NCBI RefSeq assembly: GCF_001571285.1
Contig: NZ_BCTM01000015.1
Coordinates: 1-64,000, forward strand
Length of the DNA: 64,000 bases
From: Kluyvera cryocrescens NBRC 102467
GTDB lineage: Bacteria; Pseudomonadota; Gammaproteobacteria; Enterobacterales; Enterobacteriaceae
Direction of reading: 5' to 3'
The notes under the pieces are model-generated. The model did no database searches and was not told the origin of the DNA. It saw only the letters and a list, made by a program, of their open reading frames with translations. The translations under genes and the position numbers were made by a program. This document shows positions 52,007 through 59,954 of the stretch, one piece after another; the stretch's first letter is position 1, and each line of letters begins with the position of its first letter.

Positions 52007-53677
52007 ATGAAATTAGTTAAAACGCTTCTTGTATTGAGCATTCTGCAATCCTGTCAGGTACTGGCGATAGATATTAATGCAGACCCGCAGCTCACCGGAG
52101 CCGCAGGATTACCACAATTGCTGGCAGCAAAAAGTCAGAACGCTAACAACGACGGCTTCGATAATACGCCGATACCCGCCCCGGAGCAGCCTTTAAGCCG
52201 TATGTTTGGCGCCCAACTTTTCAACGGTTCGACGGCCGATAGCGGCAGCAGCATTGGTTTTAATCCGAGCTATATTATCGGCCTCGGCGACACCATACAG
52301 ATTCGGTTATGGGGGGCGTTTAACTTTGACGGTGCGCTTCCCGTTGACCCAAAGGGTAACATCTTCGTGCCAAACGTTGGCCCGCTAAAGGTGACTGGCG
52401 TCAGTAACGGTCAGCTTAATAGCCTGGTGACGGCCAAAATAAAGGAAGTTTATCAATCGAACGTTAATGTTTATGCCTCTCTACTGCAGGCACAGCCGGT
52501 CAAAGTGTTTGTTACTGGCTATGTTAGAAATCCCGGGCTTTACGGCGGCGTCGCCTCCGATTCTCTGCTTTCATATTTAAGCAAAGCAGGCGGCGTTGAT
52601 AGCGATCGTGGCAGCTATGTCGATATCACGGTGAAACGGGGTAAAAACGTGCGTTCACACGTCAATCTCTACGATTTCCTGCTCAACGGTTCGCTGAACC
52701 TGTCCCAGTTCTCCGACGGCGATACGATAGTTGTCGGTCCTCGACAGTACACCTTCAGCGTCGAGGGCGATGTCTATAACAGCTACGATTTTGAATTCCA
52801 CGACGGCAGCATCCCTGTGTCTGAAGCACTGGAGTGGTCGCGACCAAAACCGGGAGCGACGCACTTTACGATCATTCGTCAACAGGGGGCGATGAAGCGA
52901 ACCGAGTACTACCCGCTAAGCAACGCCTCGGGAAAGATACTGCAGGATGGTGACAAGCTGATTATCAGCTCAGACCGCTACGCCGGAACGATCCAGGTGC
53001 GTATTGAAGGCGCCCATTCCGGCGAACATGCGGTGGTACTGCCATATGGTGCAACGATGAAGCAGGTGCTGGCTCAGCTCAAACCAAACAGCATGTCTCA
53101 GCTCAGCAGTATTCAGCTCTACCGCCATTCGGTTGCTGTACGTCAGAAGGAGATGCTCAATACCTCCTTACAAAAGCTGGAAGAAGCCTCACTTTCCTCA
53201 CAATCGTCAACGCAGGAAGAGGCCCGTCTGCGCGTTCAGGAAGCTCAGTTGGTGAGTCGTTTCGTCGCCAAAGCGCGCAACGTGGTACCTAAAGGGCAGG
53301 TTGTTCTTAATGAAAACAATCTCGATAGCGTGATTCTGGAAGATGGCGATGTCATCACCGTTCCGGAAAAAACATCGCTGGTGATGATCCACGGCTCCGT
53401 GCTGTTCCCCAATGCTATCTCCTGGGATAAGAAGCTTGATGTCGATGATTACATCGAGAAGTGCGGTGGTCTGACGCAAAAATCCGGGCAATCAAAAATT
53501 ATTGTGATTCACCAGGACGGCGCAGCGGTCGATGCCGACGACGTGGATGACATCATTCCAGGCGATGAAATTATGGTTCTGCCGAAGTATGAAACCAAAA
53601 ACCTGGAAGTCACCCGCGGTATTTCCACCATTCTTTACCAGATGGCCGTGGCGGCAAAAGTCATTCTGGAACTGTAA
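52007..53677 (+). CDS. kpsD: capsule polysaccharide outer-membrane export protein KpsD
   Basis: This 556-residue protein has a signal peptide (residues 1-20, ending CQVLA) and a polysaccharide-export domain (NPSYIIGLGDTIQIRLWG, residues 86-103). SLBB-type beta-grasp repeats follow (VFVTGYVRNPGLYGG; TIQVRIEGAHSGEH; VMIHGSVLFPNAI). The C-terminal part is helical. With KpsE it forms the trans-envelope channel for the capsule. Length and order match E. coli KpsD. Confidence 0.94.
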   Translation: MKLVKTLLVLSILQSCQVLAIDINADPQLTGAAGLPQLLAAKSQNANNDGFDNTPIPAPEQPLSRMFGAQLFNGSTADSGSSIGFNPSYIIGLGDTIQIRLWGAFNFDGALPVDPKGNIFVPNVGPLKVTGVSNGQLNSLVTAKIKEVYQSNVNVYASLLQAQPVKVFVTGYVRNPGLYGGVASDSLLSYLSKAGGVDSDRGSYVDITVKRGKNVRSHVNLYDFLLNGSLNLSQFSDGDTIVVGPRQYTFSVEGDVYNSYDFEFHDGSIPVSEALEWSRPKPGATHFTIIRQQGAMKRTEYYPLSNASGKILQDGDKLIISSDRYAGTIQVRIEGAHSGEHAVVLPYGATMKQVLAQLKPNSMSQLSSIQLYRHSVAVRQKEMLNTSLQKLEEASLSSQSSTQEEARLRVQEAQLVSRFVAKARNVVPKGQVVLNENNLDSVILEDGDVITVPEKTSLVMIHGSVLFPNAISWDKKLDVDDYIEKCGGLTQKSGQSKIIVIHQDGAAVDADDVDDIIPGDEIMVLPKYETKNLEVTRGISTILYQMAVAAKVILEL

Positions 53678-53737
53678 TAACCATGGCGTGGCGGAGTATC
53701 CGCCACCATCAATACATTAATACGGAAGCCGTTCAGG

Positions 53738-55759
53738 ATGATAGGCATCTATTCTTCGGGCATCTGGCAGATCCCTCACCTTCAGAGTTTTTTAGGTGAA
53801 GCATGCTGCAAGCTGTCCTCTTTATCAGCGATTCCTGGCGAAGTGGATGCCATTGCCGTTTGGGGCGAACGCCCCACTTCTCTGCGCCCAATTCAGCGAG
53901 CACAAAATGCTGGGCTACCGGTATTGCGCCTGGAAGATGGTTTTACACGTTCGCTAGGTCTGGGCGTTAACGCGGCACCTCCACTCGGGATGATCGTGGA
54001 CGATTTGGGGATTTACTACGATGCTAGTCGCCCTAGCCGCCTGGAAGAGCTCATCAAACAAGAAGCTGAAAAGCCGAACTTAGTGCAAGAAGCGCAGCGC
54101 GCTGCTGCATTTATTGTCGAAAACGATCTTTCAAAATATAACCATGCCGCTTGTTTTGATGAAACCCATCACACGGACGTAACCCTGGTTGTCGATCAAA
54201 CCTTCGGCGATATCTCCGTCACGCTAGGCGGTGCAACGGAACGGCAGTTCGCAGCGATGCTCTCATGCGCGAGAAAGGAGCATCCACATAGTGAGATTTG
54301 GATTAAAACGCATCCGGATGTGCTCACTGGCAAAAAAAACGGTTATTTTGAATCGTTGACCACCGATCCACGCATCAGGTTAATCACCAAAGATTTCAGC
54401 CCACAGTCCCTACTCCGTCAGGTGTCGCGTGTTTATACCGTCACCTCACAGTATGGCATTGAGGCATTGATGGCTGGAAAAAAGGTCGTTTGCTTTGGTT
54501 TGCCGTGGTATGCCGGATGGGGCTTAACCGATGATCGACACCCCCTTGCAGAGAAGATATCTACCCGTCGTGGCAATGCACCACTCAGCGCATTGATAGC
54601 CGCCGCCTGGTTACAATATACCCGTTATATCAATCCCTACACGGGTAACCCAGGCACTCTTTTCGATGTACTTGAGTATCTGAGCTTACAGCGTAAGCAT
54701 TTGCTCACTCGCAGCGGGCATCTCTGGGTACCAGGTATGACGCTTTGGAAAAGGAGCATCGTTAAGCCTTTTTTAAAAACGTCTGGCAATGATGTCGATT
54801 TTTCCCATAAGGGGCATGAGGCCGACGCCTGCATCGTTTGGGGCGTTAAAGGCGAAATGCGTTGGCGACAAAAAGCATCCCATTTCGATATTCCTACCTG
54901 GCGCATGGAAGATGGCTTCCTGCGATCGTCCGGATTAGGTTCAGACTTGCTTCCACCGCTTTCGCTCGTTCTGGATAAAACCGGAATTTACTATGATGCC
55001 AGCAGACCCAGCGATCTCGAAAATTTACTCATCCATTCACAGCTAACGGCTCAACAGCGCCTACGGGCAGACTTATTACAAAGGCGTTTGATCGCAAGCA
55101 AACTGAGCAAATACAACCTGGGTGCTAACTGGAAAATTCCTACCGACGCCGAGGGAAAAAATAAACTGCTGGTCACTGGGCAGGTTGAGAATGATGCCTC
55201 TATCTCCTGTGGTACATCAGTTATCAACTCTAACCTGATGTTGCTACGTACCGTTCGGGAGCGCTATCCCGGTGCATTCATTATCTATAAACCCCATCCG
55301 GATGTTCTGGTCGGTAATCGCCCAGGACACATTTCCGACAAGGAGATGACAACGCTTGCCGATTGCGTAGCACTGGATGCAGATATTATCGAATGCATAC
55401 AGCAAGTTGATGAAGTTCATACCATGACATCGTTGTCAGGATTTGAAGCTCTGATGCATGGCAAAAAGGTCTATTGCTACGGCATGCCTTTCTATGCGGG
55501 TTGGGGACTGACAACCGACGAGTACGTCTGCGAACGGCGGCAGCGCCAACCCAATATTAGCGATCTGATTTACCACGCGCTCATTAGCTATCCCACTTAT
55601 ATCCACCCAGAGACAAAACAGAGCATTTCACCAGAAATGGCTATGGATTGGCTGCTTGCACAAAAAAGGCAAGACATGGAAATGACGCGCGGCTCTGGCC
55701 AGTATCTGCAACGCCAGGGGCGAAAACTGCAGATGCTGATAAAGGCGATGAAGCACTAA
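53738..55759 (+). CDS. kpsC: capsule Kdo-linker beta-Kdo transferase KpsC
   Basis: This 673-residue protein is built of two related glycosyltransferase halves. Paired motifs repeat in each half: [11 protein letters not shown] and [24 protein letters not shown] and [22 protein letters not shown] and [20 protein letters not shown] and [11 protein letters not shown], each followed by YAGWGLT. By family knowledge these retaining beta-Kdo transferases extend the poly-Kdo linker that joins group 2 capsules to lyso-phosphatidylglycerol. kpsU, which usually sits between kpsD and kpsC and makes CMP-Kdo, is missing, so KdsB must supply it. Confidence 0.95.
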   Translation: MIGIYSSGIWQIPHLQSFLGEACCKLSSLSAIPGEVDAIAVWGERPTSLRPIQRAQNAGLPVLRLEDGFTRSLGLGVNAAPPLGMIVDDLGIYYDASRPSRLEELIKQEAEKPNLVQEAQRAAAFIVENDLSKYNHAACFDETHHTDVTLVVDQTFGDISVTLGGATERQFAAMLSCARKEHPHSEIWIKTHPDVLTGKKNGYFESLTTDPRIRLITKDFSPQSLLRQVSRVYTVTSQYGIEALMAGKKVVCFGLPWYAGWGLTDDRHPLAEKISTRRGNAPLSALIAAAWLQYTRYINPYTGNPGTLFDVLEYLSLQRKHLLTRSGHLWVPGMTLWKRSIVKPFLKTSGNDVDFSHKGHEADACIVWGVKGEMRWRQKASHFDIPTWRMEDGFLRSSGLGSDLLPPLSLVLDKTGIYYDASRPSDLENLLIHSQLTAQQRLRADLLQRRLIASKLSKYNLGANWKIPTDAEGKNKLLVTGQVENDASISCGTSVINSNLMLLRTVRERYPGAFIIYKPHPDVLVGNRPGHISDKEMTTLADCVALDADIIECIQQVDEVHTMTSLSGFEALMHGKKVYCYGMPFYAGWGLTTDEYVCERRQRQPNISDLIYHALISYPTYIHPETKQSISPEMAMDWLLAQKRQDMEMTRGSGQYLQRQGRKLQMLIKAMKH

Positions 55760-55777
55760 CATCGAGAAGGATTCTCT

Positions 55778-57025
55778 ATGAACGGTAATACGATCAATAC
55801 GCTACTCTCAGGAAAACGCTATCTGCTGTTGCAGGGGCATATGGGACCGTTCTTCAATGATATGGCGGAATGGCTAGAATCTCAGGGGCGGGAAGCGGTG
55901 AACGTCGTGTTTAACGCAGGAGATCGCTTTTACTGCCGGAAACGAGAATATCTGACGTACACGCAAACTCCAGCACAGTTTCCACACTGGTTAAAAGAGA
56001 CATGGCTCGAATATTCATTCGACACTATTCTTTGTTTTGGCGACTGTCGCCTGCTGCATCAGGCGGCGAAACGTTGGGCGCAAGCAAAAGGAGTGCGCTT
56101 TTTAGCATTTGAAGAAGGCTATCTGCGACCACACTTTATCACTTTGGAGAGCGGTGGCGTTAATGCCTATTCCTCGATTCCAAGGGATCCCGAATTCTAT
56201 CGCCATCTGCCTGACCGCCCTGAACTTGAGGTACACAGTTTAAAACCATCAACCAGGTTACGTATCTGGCATGCGATATGGTACTACCTCGTGAGCTGGT
56301 ATCACGAGGATGAGTTTCCTCAATACCGGCATCACAAAGCCTTTTCTCCTTGGTATGAAGGTAAATGCTGGATCCGTGCCGGCTGGCGTAAGCAGTGGTA
56401 TCGATACAAAGAACGGCACATCATGGAACAGTTACAGACAGAACTGGATCAGCGCTATTTTCTGGCCATTTTGCAGGTATACAACGATAGCCAAATCCGC
56501 AACCATAGCCCTTACAAGGATGTGCGTAACTATATAAATGATGTGATGTTTTCTTTTTCCAAAAAGGCAACGGCGGCAGACTTTCTTGTGTTCAAACACC
56601 ATCCAATGGATCGTGGACATCGCCTATATGGACCATTAATCAAAAAGTTAGGCAAACAATATGGGGTAAGCGACCGCGTTATTTATGTACACGATATACC
56701 AATGCCTCAAATGCTATCACACGCCAAGGCTGTCATTACGATTAACAGCACTGCGGGAATATCTGCACTGATCCATAACAAGCCGCTAAAAGTGATGGGA
56801 CGAGCGCTGTATGATATCAAAGGATTAACGTATCAAGGGCACTTAAATCAGTATTGGGGGGCGAATTTTAAACCTGATGCACAATTGTTTAAGAAATTTA
56901 GCATATATTTGCGGGCAAATACGCAGATTAACGCGGTGTTTTATGGGAGAAAGTCACCTGAAATGGTGCAATATCAGGTGACTCATAAAGGGGAGATTCT
57001 GGAAGGGAAATGGTTTTTACAGTAG
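55778..57025 (+). CDS. kpsS: capsule Kdo-linker initiating transferase KpsS
   Basis: This 415-residue protein matches KpsS, which adds the first Kdo to lyso-phosphatidylglycerol. Motifs include LLQGHMGPFFNDMA near the N-terminus, FEEGYLRPHFITLE (about residues 110-123), FKHHPMDRGH and the C-terminal INSTAGISALIHNKPLKVMG. It lies 18 bp after kpsC and is the last rightward capsule gene. It converges on the acetyltransferase gene with 154 bp of AT-rich DNA between them and no obvious terminator. Confidence 0.95.
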   Translation: MNGNTINTLLSGKRYLLLQGHMGPFFNDMAEWLESQGREAVNVVFNAGDRFYCRKREYLTYTQTPAQFPHWLKETWLEYSFDTILCFGDCRLLHQAAKRWAQAKGVRFLAFEEGYLRPHFITLESGGVNAYSSIPRDPEFYRHLPDRPELEVHSLKPSTRLRIWHAIWYYLVSWYHEDEFPQYRHHKAFSPWYEGKCWIRAGWRKQWYRYKERHIMEQLQTELDQRYFLAILQVYNDSQIRNHSPYKDVRNYINDVMFSFSKKATAADFLVFKHHPMDRGHRLYGPLIKKLGKQYGVSDRVIYVHDIPMPQMLSHAKAVITINSTAGISALIHNKPLKVMGRALYDIKGLTYQGHLNQYWGANFKPDAQLFKKFSIYLRANTQINAVFYGRKSPEMVQYQVTHKGEILEGKWFLQ

Positions 57026-57179
57026 TAATAATAAATTATTTCAACGCAACCACCAAGATATATCAAACTAATTCCATCACCCTATAAAAATAAGGCTGAG
57101 ACAAAGCCCGCCATTAAGAAAACAATATAAAAATCACACTAAAAAAACCAGCCATGAAAAGAAGACAGCCATTAATATA

Positions 57180-57821
57180 CTAATAGTCGCGAGCAGGGAG
57201 AGGCTCCATAGGTATTAACTCTCTTTGCCATTTAACATTCTCTTTTATTGTCTTAGCCGGTATGCCAACTGACAAAGTGTTTTTAGATAATGATTTAGTG
57301 ACAATTGATCTTGCACCGATAATACTCCCACTACCAATTGTCACACCTTTTTGTATGATAACACCTTCTCCAATCCATACCGCATCCTCTACTTTTATAT
57401 CACGTGCGGGATTTATTCTCATACCAGAATCAAGACTAATTATTGAATGCCAATCAGTAGTAGACATTGATATATCGGAAAAAAGACAACCACTCCCAAT
57501 AGAAATAACAGTCTTTTCCATTGCAGTGAATAATGCATGCCTATTCATGACTGTCTTATCGCCAATCAATATCTTCGAGCCGGAACCAATGTGATAGCGG
57601 CCACGTATATATGTGTCCGCACCTAGTTCCAATATGGCATCACCTTGCTCCAAATTAATAGAGAAGTTATTTAAAATACATCCACTACCAAAAACAATTC
57701 TGGAACCTTTTCCTTTTCCATAAGTAAGTGTAAATACTCCAGTAACTCTGGATGGGCGACCAATAACTTCATTTCCAGCCGCAATGAAACATTCAAACAA
57801 CTGTTCTATTTCTTCATTCAT
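57180..57821 (-). CDS. hexapeptide-repeat (left-handed beta-helix) acetyltransferase
   Basis: This 213-residue protein shows isoleucine-patch hexapeptide repeats through the middle and C-terminal half (ILELGADTYIRGRYHIGSGSKILIG; VWIGEGVIIQKGVTIGSGSIIGA). The segment SMSTTDWHSII, with its histidine, resembles the catalytic loop of sugar O-acetyltransferases, and VGIPAKTIKENVKWQ resembles their C-terminus. It is the last gene of the leftward, AT-rich serotype unit and probably O-acetylates the capsule. The target sugar is unknown. Confidence 0.85.
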   Translation of the reverse strand: MNEEIEQLFECFIAAGNEVIGRPSRVTGVFTLTYGKGKGSRIVFGSGCILNNFSINLEQGDAILELGADTYIRGRYHIGSGSKILIGDKTVMNRHALFTAMEKTVISIGSGCLFSDISMSTTDWHSIISLDSGMRINPARDIKVEDAVWIGEGVIIQKGVTIGSGSIIGARSIVTKSLSKNTLSVGIPAKTIKENVKWQRELIPMEPLPARDY

Positions 57822-57872
57822 TAAGTTTCACCAATATTATCATTCATTTAAATAACATTTAATAATAAAAAA

Positions 57873-58973
57873 TCACTCATAAAATCGCATTAAAAACTCA
57901 GTCAATCTAGCACCATAGCTCTTGTCTGAAAACTCATTAGAGCTGAAGTCATTAGCACAGAATGAATGAGGTAAATTACCATCTAATTTTGCATCAATTA
58001 AATACTTATAAAAACTTTGAGCTGATGGCGATCTAATATTAAAATAAATACTCACATCTATATTTGGAGATGCCTCGCCAAAATAATATTGAAGATAAGG
58101 GACAAGAAAGGTTGCTAAATTCAAGTCGTTTACAGATCTAAATTTATTGGTCAAGAATGAACGTATCTCATCACCGAATAAATCGAAGGCGATATTATAA
58201 TATTTTTTCTTAAGGGGTACGTAAGTATGAACAAGAGTATTATCATAATTTACATTAAATTCCTTTTCAAATATCCTGTTGACATTATTGCACGCAGAAA
58301 GAGTTGCTGTACGACGACCTTTTTCATTCATCGCGAGGATACTTTTAGAACTTGAAAATAAACTAGCATGCCCATTAGACCTAAAAAAGTGAGATATACT
58401 TAATTCTCTTGAAACAAAAAAATCATCATTAAAATAAATAAAATTATCAGCTAGGTTAGGAATCTTATGTAAAAACGCTTCAATTACGTGAGAGTTAAAT
58501 GTTGGCAAAAAGACATCGGGAATGATGTCTTTATGATCAATTATTTTGACTTTATTTTTTAATATTTCAGGTAAATCAGGAATTTGCCCATCCGTGACGA
58601 TATAAATATTATTAACCCATGGAAGATATTTATATACACTGGTAATAGAAAAATAAATCTCATTGTGATTTGTATATCGAGAATCTTCTGTTGCATACAG
58701 CTCGAACATCTCAGGAGCTGATGAATATTTATTTTTCTTTATCTTCCATACCTCATCATCCAAAGAAACCCATGTATACACAACATCTACATTGAAATCT
58801 GGAATGAATGATTTATTGATATTAAACTCTGTATTAACAACAATATTTTCGGTTAACAATTGAACATTACATTGATTTAAAATAAGGGGGTACTTATTAA
58901 TCAATGCATCCCGAATGAACAAACCTGGATGAGTTACGAGCTTTCTAATTTTTCTATTAATTATAGACTTCAT
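57873..58973 (-). CDS. Stealth-family capsular polysaccharide phosphotransferase
   Basis: This 366-residue protein carries all four Stealth regions: CR1 DVVYTWVS (63-70); CR2 from SRYTNHNEIYFSITSVYKYLP through HKDIIPDVFLPTFNSH to YFNDDFFVSRE (98-190); CR3 around NNVNRIFEKEFN to FRSVNDLNLATFLVPYLQYY (229-297); and CR4 SFCANDFSS (337-345). Proteins of this family, such as N. meningitidis SacB, transfer hexose-1-phosphate to build phosphodiester-linked capsules. The N-terminus has KLVTHPGLFIRDALINKY (residues 11-28), shared with the next protein upstream. It is AT-rich. The sugar donor cannot be deduced. Confidence 0.92.
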   Translation of the reverse strand: MKSIINRKIRKLVTHPGLFIRDALINKYPLILNQCNVQLLTENIVVNTEFNINKSFIPDFNVDVVYTWVSLDDEVWKIKKNKYSSAPEMFELYATEDSRYTNHNEIYFSITSVYKYLPWVNNIYIVTDGQIPDLPEILKNKVKIIDHKDIIPDVFLPTFNSHVIEAFLHKIPNLADNFIYFNDDFFVSRELSISHFFRSNGHASLFSSSKSILAMNEKGRRTATLSACNNVNRIFEKEFNVNYDNTLVHTYVPLKKKYYNIAFDLFGDEIRSFLTNKFRSVNDLNLATFLVPYLQYYFGEASPNIDVSIYFNIRSPSAQSFYKYLIDAKLDGNLPHSFCANDFSSNEFSDKSYGARLTEFLMRFYE

Positions 58974-58997
58974 GAATTATTCACCAACAAGTGTGCT

Positions 58998-59954
58998 CTA
59001 AAGGGCCGTGACCCATAATAGCTCATAACCCTCAGAGACAAAGTATTTGCTTTTCAAGATTACTTCTTTTTCAGATATTGACTCATGTGGAACAATATCG
59101 GTTAAGAATGTATTGAAATCAGAACTATCCTTGATTTTATGGTTAAATGTTATTGCTAAAGGACAGCGTTTAGAACCGTGGACTGATTTGACCCAAACGA
59201 ACTTATCCATGTAGCCATAGCTAAGATTTGCATACTGAACAGGAGTAGCATTTACGTTATCTTTACCAACTAATGAGTTTACAGTTGGGAGGAAGTCAAA
59301 AAGATAAAAATCAAGGTCATCGATACTTTTAGAAACATCATTATAATGAATTAATTGCATATTATCGATACAGCAATAATTATTTATTGAAGTAAAATTA
59401 ACATTTGCACCGGGTAATAATAGGCCTATAACTTCCATCAATCGTTCATTTTTCTTAAATTGCTTAGTTATATAGGTAATTGCTGAGCCAGATGGGCTAA
59501 TAAAATCAGATATAATAACATTACGTAAAAAGAAAAAATTCATATCAATAAATACAAACATTTCTTTTTTTGGTGAAATACGTAACACAACCTTATCAAA
59601 AAAATCCTGATATGTGTCATATATAATATAATTATTATTTGTTGTTTTTATACTTTTAGATATATAGTATATTTTGTTGAAATTGGTATACTTTTCGATT
59701 GATCGGCATTGATACTTTAGGATATCTGACTTACTTTCACAATCATCGATAAAATCAACTACCACAAGATTAACTTTAATTGCGTCAAGATTATACTTTA
59801 ATAACATATTAACCGACAATTCATTGTTCTTCTTGTTTAGCTCATTTACTTTTCCATTCATTCCCGATTTCCTTTGTGACTTATTAAATCTTTTTAACAA
59901 TGCATCATTGATAAATAACCCTGGGCTGTGAATTAATTTATTTATTTTTGACAT
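58998..59954 (-). CDS. divergent Stealth-like protein of unknown function
   Basis: This 318-residue protein is not a standard family member. It shares with the neighbouring Stealth protein the N-terminal element HSPGLFINDALLKRF (9-23), the SIEKY...NKIYYI stretch (85-98) and FIDMNFFFLRNVIISDF followed by SG (135-156), which parallels the CR2 end. The CR1 YTW motif, the CR2 arginine and TDGQ motifs, the NDD acidic triplet and CR4 are missing. I infer a Stealth-derived or fold-related protein with lost or altered chemistry: an inactive partner, acceptor-binding subunit or divergent transferase. Its ATG overlaps the stop of the polymerase gene (TAATG), so translation is coupled. Confidence 0.7.
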   Translation of the reverse strand: MSKINKLIHSPGLFINDALLKRFNKSQRKSGMNGKVNELNKKNNELSVNMLLKYNLDAIKVNLVVVDFIDDCESKSDILKYQCRSIEKYTNFNKIYYISKSIKTTNNNYIIYDTYQDFFDKVVLRISPKKEMFVFIDMNFFFLRNVIISDFISPSGSAITYITKQFKKNERLMEVIGLLLPGANVNFTSINNYCCIDNMQLIHYNDVSKSIDDLDFYLFDFLPTVNSLVGKDNVNATPVQYANLSYGYMDKFVWVKSVHGSKRCPLAITFNHKIKDSSDFNTFLTDIVPHESISEKEVILKSKYFVSEGYELLWVTAL

